Below are positions 53,668 through 62,905 of a DNA stretch of 64,000 nt, piece after piece. Every line of letters starts with the position of its first letter. Within the stretch, counting starts at the first letter, position 1. Under the pieces are notes generated by a model. That model was not told the DNA's origin, ran no database searches, and saw only the letters and a list, made by a program, of their open reading frames with translations. The position numbers and the translations under genes were made by a program. The DNA comes from an uncultured bacterium (lineage in GTDB: Bacteria > Actinomycetota > Coriobacteriia > Coriobacteriales > Coriobacteriaceae): the NCBI GenBank assembly GCA_905214465.1, contig CAJMMD010000011.1, positions 1-64,000 of the forward strand, written 5' to 3'.

Positions 53668-55737
53668 ATGTCTTCCCAGATGACGGTTATTATCGCCGGT
53701 ATCGTGCTGGTTGTGGCTATCGTGGTCGCACTGGTCATTATGCGTCGCGGCGATTCTCGTTTTACCTACGATACGCAGCATGGGACGGCCCCGCGCGCCA
53801 CCGAGGGCGAGGGCAATACCGCGGCGACCGCCTTTAAGGGCCGCTTCTCCATCCTCACCACGGGTGTGGGCGCGATGTTCGCGGCGCTTGCCGTCAAGCT
53901 GTGGGGCATGCAGATGGTCTCGTCGGACTATTACGAAAAGCAGGCTAATAGCAATCAGACGCGCACCGTTACCACACCCGCTGTGCGCGGCCGCATCCTC
54001 GACCGCAATGGCGTGGCGCTTGTCCAGAACCGTCCCTCACTTGCTGTCGTGGCCTACCGCGACCTTGCCGAGGATGAGGTTCTGGTTCGCCATCTTGCCA
54101 ACGTGCTCGGTATGCCCTACGTGGCGGTGCTGCGCAATATTCAGGACAATTCCGAGGGCGCTCAGAGCCTGCATACCATCGCGACGGACGTCCGTCGCTC
54201 CACGGTTGCCTATATTCAGGAGCACGCCGGCGAGTTCCCGGGCGTCAAGATTGCCGAGCGTACCGAGCGCCAGTATCCATATGGCGAGACGGCATGCCAT
54301 ATCTTGGGCTATACCGGCACCATTACCTCCGAGCAGCTCGAGGCCCAGAATAAGAAAACCTCTGGTGATGATGATGCTTCTGCTGGCCGGATTACGTACC
54401 AGTCGGGCGATATCGTGGGCCAGGCGGGTGTTGAGAGCTACTACGAAAACCTGCTGCAGGGTATTCGTGGCGAGCAGACCGTCAAGGTCGATGCCTCGGG
54501 CAATGTGACCGGTCAGGCCGGCGCCGTGCCCGCCAAGGCCGGCTCCGACATTAAGCTCACGCTCGATCTTAAGATCCAACAGGCCTGTGAGACGGCGCTG
54601 GCGAGCGCCATCGAGCTTGCCAAGACCACTGGCTACAGCAATGCCGGCAACGGCGCTGTGGTGTGTCTCGATCCCAACAATGGCGAGATCCTGGGCATGG
54701 CGAGCGAGCCCAAGTTCGATCCGTCCGTCTTTATCGGCGGCGTCTCAAATGACGTGTGGACCGAGCTCAATGATGACAAGGGTTCGCACCCGCTGCTCAA
54801 CCGCGCCATTAGCGGACAGTACATGTCGGCTTCGACCATCAAGCCGCTCTCGGCACTGGCCGGTCTTGAGTTTGGAACCTACACTTCAACGCAGACAACC
54901 AACTGCACGGGCTATTGGACGGGCCTGGGCAAGGCTTGGGGCAAGCGCTGCTGGCTGACGTCTGGCCACGGCACCATGACGCTGCAGTCGGGTATCGCCA
55001 ACTCGTGCGACCCCGTCTTCTACGACATGGGCAAGGCCTTCTTTTATGACGAGCAACATTCCGAGGGCCTGCAGGAGGTCTTTCGTCGCTGGGGCCTAGG
55101 CAAGACCTGCGGTATCGATCTGCCGAGTGAGGGCGCGGGCCGTATTCCCGATGCCGAGTGGAAAGAGTCGTACTTTACCGACGCCTCTGCCGAGGACCGC
55201 AAGTGGAATGCCGGCGATATGACCAACATTGCCATCGGCCAAGGCGACATCCTGGTGACGCCCCTGCAGATGGCGTGCGCCTATATGGGTCTTGCCAACG
55301 GCGGCAAGCAGTACGTGCCTCACGTGTTTTTGTCTGCCGTGTCGCGCGATGGCGACGGCGATGCCTATAAGTACAACGGCAAGGGCAAGAAGAAGCGCCT
55401 GGAGGCCAAGATCAACAGCGATTCGGATTTGACTCTTGTTCGCAACGGCATGCACGACGTGATTTACACGGCATCGACGTCCCTGGCGGCTCACTTTGGC
55501 ACCCTGACGCCGCAGGTGTACGGCAAGTCGGGCACGGGCGAGAAAAGCGGCGAGGACGAATACGCGTGGTTCTGCGCCTATGCACCGGCCGATGATCCCA
55601 AGTATGTCATCGCTACTGTCCTGGAGCAGGGCGGCGGTGGTTCGGATACCGCGATGCATGTCGTGCGCGACGTGCTCGGCGTGATTTATGACGAGCCCGA
55701 TACCTCTTCGGCCTCGGGCGATTCTTCGGTTCGATAG
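53668..55737 (+). CDS. mrdA: Penicillin-binding protein 2 (elongation transpeptidase)
   Basis: The 689-aa product has membrane segments near the N-terminus (IIAGIVLVVAIVVALVIM and a second hydrophobic stretch at about 65-85), a dimerisation domain beginning RTVTTPAVRGRILDRNG, and a transpeptidase domain. The active-site Ser is in SASTIKP (SxxK), followed by NSCDPVFY (SxD in place of SxN, as in other PBP2s) and GKSGTGE (KTG-type). It cross-links side-wall peptidoglycan with RodA, encoded nine bases downstream. The two N-terminal hydrophobic segments differ from the usual single one. Confidence 0.95.
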   Translation: MSSQMTVIIAGIVLVVAIVVALVIMRRGDSRFTYDTQHGTAPRATEGEGNTAATAFKGRFSILTTGVGAMFAALAVKLWGMQMVSSDYYEKQANSNQTRTVTTPAVRGRILDRNGVALVQNRPSLAVVAYRDLAEDEVLVRHLANVLGMPYVAVLRNIQDNSEGAQSLHTIATDVRRSTVAYIQEHAGEFPGVKIAERTERQYPYGETACHILGYTGTITSEQLEAQNKKTSGDDDASAGRITYQSGDIVGQAGVESYYENLLQGIRGEQTVKVDASGNVTGQAGAVPAKAGSDIKLTLDLKIQQACETALASAIELAKTTGYSNAGNGAVVCLDPNNGEILGMASEPKFDPSVFIGGVSNDVWTELNDDKGSHPLLNRAISGQYMSASTIKPLSALAGLEFGTYTSTQTTNCTGYWTGLGKAWGKRCWLTSGHGTMTLQSGIANSCDPVFYDMGKAFFYDEQHSEGLQEVFRRWGLGKTCGIDLPSEGAGRIPDAEWKESYFTDASAEDRKWNAGDMTNIAIGQGDILVTPLQMACAYMGLANGGKQYVPHVFLSAVSRDGDGDAYKYNGKGKKKRLEAKINSDSDLTLVRNGMHDVIYTASTSLAAHFGTLTPQVYGKSGTGEKSGEDEYAWFCAYAPADDPKYVIATVLEQGGGGSDTAMHVVRDVLGVIYDEPDTSSASGDSSVR

Positions 55738-55746
55738 GAGGTTGCG

Positions 55747-56973
55747 ATGGATTTTTCTCCGGCGGATCTGTTCCGTTCAACCAAGACCGGCTCTCGCAGC
55801 AGCCTGGACCGCGTCAACAAGCAACTTTCGGCCTCGCGCGGTACGTTTCGCCAAAAGGTGCATATCGGTGTGCTGCTGGCTACCGTCGCGCTCGTTGCCT
55901 ATGGCGCCATCATTATTTGGTCGGCGTCACAGTTTAAGGCCGACGCCTCATTCTCGCGCCACCTGCTGGGCATTGGCATTGGCGCGGTGCTTGCGGTGCT
56001 CGTCTGGCGTACCGATCTGCGCGGCATCTCTAACTTCTCGACGGCGCTGCTCGTCATTGACCTTATTGTGATCTTCTCGCCCAAGATTCCGGGCCTGTCC
56101 TATACGGGCGGTCTGGGCATGACGGGCTGGATCAAGATTCCCGGTATCGGCTTGACATTCCAGCCGGTTGAGCTTGCCAAGCTCATCACCATCTTCTTTA
56201 TCGCCACGCTTGGCTCGCAGTATAACGGCCGCATCGATACCGTTCGCGACTACGTCAAGCTCTGCGGCATGCTGTCCATTCCGTTTTTGGCCGTCGTCGC
56301 CATGGGCGACCTGGGCTCGGGCCTGGTCGTGCTGGTCTCGGGCGCCATCGTCATCTGCATGAGCGGTGCACGCCGCGAATGGGTGCTGTCGACCCTGGCC
56401 CTGCTCGTGGGCCTGGTGGCCCTCGTCCTGGCGCTCGATTCGGTCTTTGATTCGTTGCTCGGCCACGATGTGCTCATCAAGCAGTATCAGATGAACCGTC
56501 TGACGGTCTTTATCGACCCCGATAATGCCGATTCGGACGATGCCTACAACCTGCAGCAGTCGCTTATCGCCGTTGGCTCGGGCGGCTTCTTTGGTAAGGG
56601 TTTGGGCCATGCGACGCAGTCGGCCGGCGGCTTTCTGCCCGAGTTCCACACCGACTTCGTCTTCGCCTTCCTGTCCGAGACCTTTGGCTTTTGCGGTTCC
56701 TTTTTGCTCCTGTGCCTCTACGTGCTGCTGATCTTTTCGACGATTCGCGTCGCCTTTAAGTGTGAGTCGCTGTTCTTGCGCCTATCGTGTGTGGGCATCG
56801 TTGGCATGTGGGCGTTCCAGACCTTCGAAAACATCGGCATGTGCATCGGCATGATGCCGATTACCGGTATTCCGCTACCGTTTATTAGCTTCGGTTCTTC
56901 TTCGATGATGATTCAGCTGCTGACGGTGGGTATCGTACAATCCATATGGCGGCATCGTTCGGGCGCCGCGTAA
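55747..56973 (+). CDS. rodA: RodA peptidoglycan glycosyltransferase (SEDS family)
   Basis: AGGAGGT precedes the ATG. The 408-aa product has about 10 membrane segments and SEDS blocks: QPVELAKLITI, GDLGSGLVVL, NLQQSLIAVGSGGFFGKGLGHATQ, LPEFHTDFVFAFLSETFG and PLPFISFGSSSM. It polymerises lipid II in the elongasome as the partner of PBP2. Confidence 0.96.
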   Translation: MDFSPADLFRSTKTGSRSSLDRVNKQLSASRGTFRQKVHIGVLLATVALVAYGAIIIWSASQFKADASFSRHLLGIGIGAVLAVLVWRTDLRGISNFSTALLVIDLIVIFSPKIPGLSYTGGLGMTGWIKIPGIGLTFQPVELAKLITIFFIATLGSQYNGRIDTVRDYVKLCGMLSIPFLAVVAMGDLGSGLVVLVSGAIVICMSGARREWVLSTLALLVGLVALVLALDSVFDSLLGHDVLIKQYQMNRLTVFIDPDNADSDDAYNLQQSLIAVGSGGFFGKGLGHATQSAGGFLPEFHTDFVFAFLSETFGFCGSFLLLCLYVLLIFSTIRVAFKCESLFLRLSCVGIVGMWAFQTFENIGMCIGMMPITGIPLPFISFGSSSMMIQLLTVGIVQSIWRHRSGAA

Positions 56974-56991
56974 CCGCTGGAGGGGTTTGCT

Positions 56992-57921
56992 ATGAAAATT
57001 CCCGTAGATAAGCTGACCCGCGCTTTTAAGATGGGCGCGTCCGTTAAGAAGGATTCCGATACGCCGGTGCGCGTCTCGGTCTATTTGGATTCGTCCGCCT
57101 CGCGCTTTCTGGCCGAGACGGTGCGTGACGCCTTTGTACCGCAGACGACCTCGGGCATTGTGCGCGTCGAGCGTCTGGGGGAGGAGCGAATTGCTCCAAA
57201 GACCGATACCGATGTGGTACTGGTGCTCTCGTGTGGTTCCGACCGCTTGGAGAGTGCCGTGCAGGAGCTCGTGATCGCCGGCGCGCCCGTGTGCGTGCTT
57301 GCCGAGTCTGCTGTGGAGGTGCCGTTTATCGAGGAGTCCACGCCCATGCTCGGCGTGGTAGCGGCAACCGATAAGACGTATCTGCTCGAGACGCTTGCCC
57401 GCTGGATTCTCGATCGCACCGAAAAGGAAACGGCTTTTGCGGCGAACTTTGCCTTCATGCGCATCGCGGCGGCCAATCGTATCATCACCTCGTGCGCGCT
57501 CACCAATATGGCGACCGGTGCGCTGGTGTTTTTGCCGGGCGCCGATTATCCCGTTATGGCGCTGGCGCAGGTGGGCATGCTCTTTGAGCTCGCTGCCGTC
57601 TTTGGACGCGGCATTAAGCCTGAGCGCGGCTACGAGGTCGCTGGCGTGCTTGCCGGCGGTCTTGTGATCCGCGCGGTCACCCGCGCGCTCGTCAAGCAGA
57701 CGCCGCATATTGGGTTTGCCGTCAAGGCGCTCACTGCTGCTGCGGGCACCTATGGCATGGGCCGTGCGCTCGTTTCGCTCTACGAGCGCGATGTCGACTA
57801 CAGCCGTGCCAACGAGGTGGTCACTGCCACGTTCTCCCGCGTTCGCGATCTGGTGACCACGGTCGCGGGCGCTACCCGTCCTATGGCGTCCTACCAAGAC
57901 GCATCCGATCTCGCTGCTTAG
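56992..57921 (+). CDS. DUF697-type membrane-associated protein
   Basis: The 309-aa product has an N-terminal half of alpha/beta type (DTDVVLVLSCGSDRLE, like a degenerate GTPase partner without P-loop). The C-terminal half matches DUF697: TNMATGALVFLPGADYPVMALAQVGMLF and YEVAGVLAGG with two or three hydrophobic segments. DUF697 domains often follow GTPases and occur in YcjF. The place after rodA hints at a link with cell-shape or envelope work; no function can be given. AGGGG precedes the ATG. Confidence 0.65.
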   Translation: MKIPVDKLTRAFKMGASVKKDSDTPVRVSVYLDSSASRFLAETVRDAFVPQTTSGIVRVERLGEERIAPKTDTDVVLVLSCGSDRLESAVQELVIAGAPVCVLAESAVEVPFIEESTPMLGVVAATDKTYLLETLARWILDRTEKETAFAANFAFMRIAAANRIITSCALTNMATGALVFLPGADYPVMALAQVGMLFELAAVFGRGIKPERGYEVAGVLAGGLVIRAVTRALVKQTPHIGFAVKALTAAAGTYGMGRALVSLYERDVDYSRANEVVTATFSRVRDLVTTVAGATRPMASYQDASDLAA

Positions 57922-57931
57922 GGGTTTTCCG

Positions 57932-59809
57932 TTGCGCGTTCCGTATCAAGACTGCTTTCATTTAATTGAGCCGCTGCTCGCCAAGGTCGAGAAGCCGAGT
58001 CGCTATATCGATCACGAGTGGGGCACGCTTTCCAAGGCCGATGCCGACTACCGTTGCTGCTTGATCTACCCGGATGTGTACGAGGTTGGTCTGCCCAACC
58101 AGGGCATCGCCATCCTCTACAATATCCTTAACCAGGCCGAGGGCATCTCCTGCGAACGTGGCTATGTGCCGTGGCCCGATATGGGTGACGCCATGCGCGA
58201 GGCGGGTATTCCGCTGCTGTCGCTCGAAGGTGCTGCCCCCGTCGCTTCGTTTGATATCGTCGGTCTGCATGTGCCGCACGAGATGGCGGTGACGAACTTC
58301 CTCGAGGCTCTCGACCTCGCTGGCATTCCGCTGTTAGCGGCCGACCGAGGCGAAGACGACCCCATCATCATCGCCGGCGGTCCCTCGGTGTACAACCCCG
58401 AGCCGTACGCGGCCTTTTTCGATGCCATCCTCATCGGCGAGGGCGAGGAATCGCTGCTCGAGACCTGCCAGCTGCATCGCCGCCTGCGTGACGAAGGGGT
58501 CCCGCGCGCGCAGATTGTTGAGCAGCTTGCATCCATTGCCGGCAACTACGTGCCGTCGCTCTATGAGGTTCGTCACGACGAGCCCTGCTCGCCGCATGGC
58601 TACACCGTGCCGCGTGAGGGCAAGGATGCGCCGACCGTGGTCTACAAGCGCGTCGTCGAGGATTTCGGCGCCACGAATCCGCTGTCGCAGTCGTGCGTAC
58701 CCTATGCGCAGCTGGTCCACGACCGCCTGTCTATCGAGATCCTGCGCGGCTGCGCCCGCGGCTGTCGTTTTTGCCAGGCCGGCATGACGTATCGCCCGGT
58801 GCGCGAGCGCTCGGCCGACCAGATCGTCTCGTCGGTGATTCAGGGTCTGGAAAAGACCGGCTATGACGAGGTGTCGCTGACCTCGCTCTCCACGACCGAC
58901 CACTCCTGCATTCGCGACGTGCTCGGCAGGCTCAACCGTCGCCTGGAGGATACGGGTATTCGCGTGTCTATTCCGTCGCAGCGCCTGGATTCGTTTGGCG
59001 TGGATATGGCCGAGTCGGTCGCCGGCGAAAAGAAGGGCGGCCTGACGTTCGCACCCGAGGCCGGCAGCCAGCGCATGCGCGACATCATTAACAAGAACGT
59101 GACCGAGGAGGACCTGGACCGTGCGGCCAAGGCGGCCTTCGAGGCCGGCTGGAACCGCATGAAGCTCTACTTTATGATGGGCCTTCCCGGCGAGCGCGAC
59201 GAGGACATCGTGGCCATCGCCAATCTGGCCGATCACGTGCTGGAGCTCGGTCGTTCCGTGGTGCCCAAGGCTCGTCGCGGCTCGATCTCGGTGTCCATCT
59301 CGGTTTCGGTCTTTATCCCCAAGGCTGCCACGCCGTTCCAGTGGTGCCCACAGCTCGACTACGACGACGTCAAGCGTCGCCAGAAGCTGCTTATCACGAG
59401 CGTTCGCAACCGTGCCGTCCGCGTGCATTACCACGATGCCGAGACCTCGCTCATCGAGGCCGCTCTGTCCCGCGCCGGTCGTGACATGACGCCCGTCATC
59501 ATCGATGCTTGGCGCGCGGGCTCTCGCTTTGACGCCTGGGTAGAGCATTTCTCGCTCGATAACTGGAAGGAGGCTGCTGCCAAAAACGGCATCGACCTCA
59601 ATGAGCTCGTGCACCTGCCCTACGAGTTGGACTGGCGCCTGCCGTGGGAGCACGTGAGCCCCGGCTGCACGCGCGGCTTCCTCGAGCGCGAGTACCGTCG
59701 CTCGCTCGAGGGTGTCACGACTCCCGACTGCACCCGCACGTCGTGCACCGGCTGCGGAATCTGCCCCACGCTCCACGCCAAGAATGTATTGATGGGTGAT
59801 CGCGCATGA
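57932..59809 (+). CDS. B12-binding/radical SAM protein, TIGR03960-like
   Basis: The TTG follows TAGGGG. The 625-aa product has an N-terminal B12-binding-like domain (about 40-200, LIYPDVYEVGLPNQGI) and a radical SAM core with the cluster motif RGCARGCRFCQAG near residue 275. FAPEAGSQRMRD and LYFMMGLPGERDED follow, and a Cys-rich tail (CTRTSCTGCGICPT) may bind a second iron-sulfur cluster. Such proteins are regularly encoded with a DUF2344 partner, as here, next to rplU. The substrate is unknown. Confidence 0.9.
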   Translation: MRVPYQDCFHLIEPLLAKVEKPSRYIDHEWGTLSKADADYRCCLIYPDVYEVGLPNQGIAILYNILNQAEGISCERGYVPWPDMGDAMREAGIPLLSLEGAAPVASFDIVGLHVPHEMAVTNFLEALDLAGIPLLAADRGEDDPIIIAGGPSVYNPEPYAAFFDAILIGEGEESLLETCQLHRRLRDEGVPRAQIVEQLASIAGNYVPSLYEVRHDEPCSPHGYTVPREGKDAPTVVYKRVVEDFGATNPLSQSCVPYAQLVHDRLSIEILRGCARGCRFCQAGMTYRPVRERSADQIVSSVIQGLEKTGYDEVSLTSLSTTDHSCIRDVLGRLNRRLEDTGIRVSIPSQRLDSFGVDMAESVAGEKKGGLTFAPEAGSQRMRDIINKNVTEEDLDRAAKAAFEAGWNRMKLYFMMGLPGERDEDIVAIANLADHVLELGRSVVPKARRGSISVSISVSVFIPKAATPFQWCPQLDYDDVKRRQKLLITSVRNRAVRVHYHDAETSLIEAALSRAGRDMTPVIIDAWRAGSRFDAWVEHFSLDNWKEAAAKNGIDLNELVHLPYELDWRLPWEHVSPGCTRGFLEREYRRSLEGVTTPDCTRTSCTGCGICPTLHAKNVLMGDRA

Positions 59810-60618
59810 GTGAGCGCCTGACCGAAAACCCCACGCTCTTTAGACTTCGTGTTCGCTATGGCAAGCGCGATCGCCTTAAGTACCTGGGCCATCTCGAAGT
59901 AATCCATACCATTGAGCGCATCGTGCGCCGTGCGGGACTTCCCTATGCCGTCACGCAGGGCTTCTCTCCGCACATGCGCGTGGGCTTCTCTTCGGCGTTA
60001 CCGGTGGGTACGTCGTCGACCTGCGAGTGGTATGACCTGTTTATGACCGAGTTCGTGGCGCTCGACGAGGCGTTTGGGCGCCTGGCTGCGGCGTCTCCGG
60101 CCGATCTGGCGCCCATCGAGGCGGCGTATATCGACGTGCGCACGCCGGCGTTGACGGCGCAACTCACGCGTCTGTCGTATCGCATCGACCTGCACTTGGA
60201 TCCCGAGGCGCCCGTAAGCGCCGACGAGGTGCGTCGTGCGATCGACACGCTGCGCGCGGACCATGGCATCGACTACGCGCGCGGCAAAAAGAGCAAGCGA
60301 CTTGATCTGGACCATACGCTCGTTGGCTATGAGCTCACGGCGGGGGAGTGTGAGGACCATCTGGTGCTCATGCTCGACACCCATGCCGACAACGAGGGCT
60401 CCATGCGTCCGGAAATTTTGCTTTCTGCTGCTGATGTTTTGTTGCAGGGCTTGACCCCGGGCGTGGATGCACCTATTGTTTCCACCGGTATGCAAGACCT
60501 CGTGACCATCTGCTCCTACGATGTCGAGCGTCAGAATCAAGCATGCGAGGACGACGAGGGCCGACTCGTCAGCCCCATACCTGTGCGAACTTGTGGATTT
60601 GCTCCACATACTCGTTGA
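59806..60618 (+). CDS. DUF2344 protein, partner of the radical SAM protein
   Basis: The 270-aa product begins LFRLRVRYGKRDRLKYLGHLEVIHTIERIVRRAGLP... with the GFSPHMRVGFSSALPVGTSS block of DUF2344 (TIGR03936). Its ATG overlaps the preceding stop as ATGA, so both are made together. The family is always tied to the B12/radical SAM partner; a link to RNA or ribosome modification has been guessed but is unproven. The rplU promoter overlaps its stop. Confidence 0.88.
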   Translation: MSERLTENPTLFRLRVRYGKRDRLKYLGHLEVIHTIERIVRRAGLPYAVTQGFSPHMRVGFSSALPVGTSSTCEWYDLFMTEFVALDEAFGRLAAASPADLAPIEAAYIDVRTPALTAQLTRLSYRIDLHLDPEAPVSADEVRRAIDTLRADHGIDYARGKKSKRLDLDHTLVGYELTAGECEDHLVLMLDTHADNEGSMRPEILLSAADVLLQGLTPGVDAPIVSTGMQDLVTICSYDVERQNQACEDDEGRLVSPIPVRTCGFAPHTR

Positions 60619-60643
60619 CGGGGGTATTTTCGCCTGCTACTAT
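60615..60643 (+). promoter_or_regulatory. Promoter of rplU-rpmA
   Basis: TTGACG and TACTAT are spaced by 17 bases. The -35 box overlaps the stop codon of the DUF2344 gene and the -10 box ends 42 bases before the rplU ATG. Confidence 0.75.
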
Positions 60644-60685
60644 ATTCGGCTGTTGCACTAACTGATGCATGAAGGGCAAGTAAAC

Positions 60686-61060
60686 ATGTACGCAATCGTT
60701 AACACGGGCGGCAAGCAGTACAAGGTCGCCACCGACGATGTCATCACCGTCGAGAAGATCGAGGGCAATGAGGGCGACAAGGTCACCCTGCCGGTCATCT
60801 TCCTCAACGATGGTAAGAAGATCGTCACCGATCCCGACAAGCTGGCCAAGGCCAAGGTTACCGCTCAGATCGTTGAGCAGTTCAAGGGCGAGAAGCAGCT
60901 GGTCTTCAAGTTCCACAAGCGTAAGCGCTATCGTCGTCTGAAGGGTCACCGTCAGCAGCTCACCAAGCTGAAGATCGTGAAGGTCCAGGCTACGTCCCGC
61001 GCCAAGAAGGCTGTCAAGGCAGAGGCCGAGGCTGTTGCCGAGGCTCCCGTCGCCGAGTAG
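60686..61060 (+). CDS. rplU: Large ribosomal subunit protein L21
   Basis: The 124-aa product begins MYAIVNTGGKQYKV and has FKFHKRKRYRRLKGHRQ, both typical of bL21. An Ala/Glu-rich tail of about 20 residues extends the usual length. GAAGGG precedes the ATG. It forms an operon with rpmA. Confidence 0.98.
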   Translation: MYAIVNTGGKQYKVATDDVITVEKIEGNEGDKVTLPVIFLNDGKKIVTDPDKLAKAKVTAQIVEQFKGEKQLVFKFHKRKRYRRLKGHRQQLTKLKIVKVQATSRAKKAVKAEAEAVAEAPVAE

Positions 61061-61093
61061 ATTACACTCGTAACGAAAGAGTAGGTATACACA

Positions 61094-61351
61094 ATGGCAC
61101 ACAAAAAAGGACTCGGTTCCTCCCGTAATGGCCGTGACTCCCGCGGTCAGCGCCTTGGCACGAAGCGCTATGCCGGCCAGACGGTAACCACGGGCACGAT
61201 TCTCGTCCGTCAGCACGGCACGCACATCCACCCGGGTGAGAACGTTGGCCGTGGCAAGGACGACACGCTGTTCGCGCTGGTCGACGGTACCGTTGAGTTC
61301 CACAAGGGTATCAAGCACAGGGTCAGCGTACGCCCGCTCGCGAACGCGTAA
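61094..61351 (+). CDS. rpmA: Large ribosomal subunit protein L27
   Basis: The 85-aa product begins MAHKKGLGSSRNGRDSRGQRLG, so it keeps the short N-terminus that needs no processing, and has GTILVRQHGTHIHPG. It lies at the peptidyl-transferase centre of the ribosome. A terminator separates it from obgE. Confidence 0.98.
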   Translation: MAHKKGLGSSRNGRDSRGQRLGTKRYAGQTVTTGTILVRQHGTHIHPGENVGRGKDDTLFALVDGTVEFHKGIKHRVSVRPLANA

Positions 61352-61376
61352 TTTACCCTTCATAGAGCACATATGT

Positions 61377-61419
61377 GGGAGGCACTTGAGTTTTAGGATT
61401 CAAGGGTCTCCCTCTTTTT
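61377..61419 (+). terminator. Terminator between rpmA and obgE
   Basis: GGGAG-x3-CTTGA pairs with TCAAG-x3-CTCCC around a ten-base loop, followed by TCTTTTT. Confidence 0.75.
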
Positions 61420-61435
61420 GTAGGAGGCGATTCTG

Positions 61436-62902
61436 TTGTCACAGTTCACCGATATCAGCCGCATTAACGTGTGCGGCGGCGACGGCGGAGCCGGATGCAT
61501 GTCGTTTAGGCGCGAGGCATTTGTCCCCAAGGGCGGCCCCGATGGCGGCGACGGCGGTCGTGGCGGCAATGTTGTCATCCAGGCCGATGCTCAGCTGTCT
61601 TCGCTGATCGATTACCGCTTCAAGCATCACTTCCGCGCCGAGCGCGGCACGCATGGGCAGGGTGCCCGTCGTAACGGTAAGAGCGGCGAGGACCTGATCC
61701 TGAAGGTTCCCATGGGTACCGTGGTGCGCGAGCTCGACCCCGAGACGCAGACCCCGATGTTCGAGATTGCTGACCTGGTGCACGATGGCGAGCGCGTTGT
61801 CGTGGCGCCCGGCGGAGCCGGTGGCCTGGGCAACACGCACTTTGTGACGTCGGTGCGTCGCGCGCCCGCGTTCGCTCAGCTGGGCGAACCGGCCGAGGAG
61901 CACTGGATTGAGCTTGAGATGAAGCTTATGGCCGATGCCGCGCTCGTGGGTTTCCCCTCGGTGGGCAAGTCCTCGCTTATCGCGCGCATGAGTGCCGCCC
62001 GTCCCAAGATCGCCGACTATCCGTTTACAACGCTCGTGCCGAACCTCGGCATGGTGCGTGCCGGTGAGTATTCTTACGTCGTTGCCGACGTTCCTGGTTT
62101 GATCGAGGGCGCGAGCGAGGGCAAGGGCCTGGGCCACCAGTTCCTGCGCCACATTGAGCGCACGGCGCTCATCATGCATGTCGTTGACATGACGGGCGGG
62201 TTTGAGGATCGCGATCCGGTCGAGGATTACCGTATCATCAACCGTGAGCTCGAGCAGTATGGCGCCGAGCTTTCGGAGCGTCCGCAGATCGTCGTCGCCA
62301 ACAAGTGCGATGCGCCGGGCACGGCCGACAAGATTGCCGACCTCAAGCGCGCCGCGCTCGACGATGGACATATGTTCTTTGCCGTGTCCGCCGTGACGGG
62401 CGCCGGCCTCAACACGCTGATGCTTGCCGTGGGCGAGCAGGTGGCTAAGCTGCGTGCCGAGTTGGTGGTCTCCGCTGAGCCAGTCGATCTGCGCGACGAG
62501 GAGTGGGAGCGCCGCCGTCTGCAGCGCGAGAAGCGTTTCCGCATTGTCCAGGAAGAGCCCGGTGCCTTCCGTGTGGTTGGTCGCGCGATTGAGCGCATGG
62601 TCATCCAGACCGATTGGGAAAACGAGGAAGCTGTCATTTATCTACAGCACAAGTTTGCGCGTATGGGTGTTGACGACGCGCTCGAGAAGGCCGGTTGCCG
62701 TGCGGGCGACGAGGTCCGCATTTGCCAGCGCGCCTTTGACTTTGAGGGCGCTGAGGACTTCTCGGAGTACGAGGAGCTCGAGGACGCTGGCGAGGACGTT
62801 GCCGTTGAGGCCCTTGACGTGACCGATGCTCCGGATGAGGGCGTCGAGGTTGTCGATGCGGCGGATGTCGCGGACGATGCCGAGACCTCGGAGGGCGAGT
62901 AA
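61436..62902 (+). CDS. obgE: GTPase Obg/CgtA
   Basis: The TTG has AGGAGG seven bases upstream. The 488-aa product has the glycine-rich Obg fold (1-158, VCGGDGGAGCMSFRREAFVPKGGPDGG-type), a GTPase domain (about 159-335) with G1 GFPSVGKSS, DVPGLIEGA and NKCD, then an OCT domain (about 355-430) and an acidic tail of about 55 residues. Obg acts in 50S assembly and growth control, and binds ppGpp in other bacteria. Confidence 0.97.
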   Translation: MSQFTDISRINVCGGDGGAGCMSFRREAFVPKGGPDGGDGGRGGNVVIQADAQLSSLIDYRFKHHFRAERGTHGQGARRNGKSGEDLILKVPMGTVVRELDPETQTPMFEIADLVHDGERVVVAPGGAGGLGNTHFVTSVRRAPAFAQLGEPAEEHWIELEMKLMADAALVGFPSVGKSSLIARMSAARPKIADYPFTTLVPNLGMVRAGEYSYVVADVPGLIEGASEGKGLGHQFLRHIERTALIMHVVDMTGGFEDRDPVEDYRIINRELEQYGAELSERPQIVVANKCDAPGTADKIADLKRAALDDGHMFFAVSAVTGAGLNTLMLAVGEQVAKLRAELVVSAEPVDLRDEEWERRRLQREKRFRIVQEEPGAFRVVGRAIERMVIQTDWENEEAVIYLQHKFARMGVDDALEKAGCRAGDEVRICQRAFDFEGAEDFSEYEELEDAGEDVAVEALDVTDAPDEGVEVVDAADVADDAETSEGE

Positions 62903-62905
62903 GCC

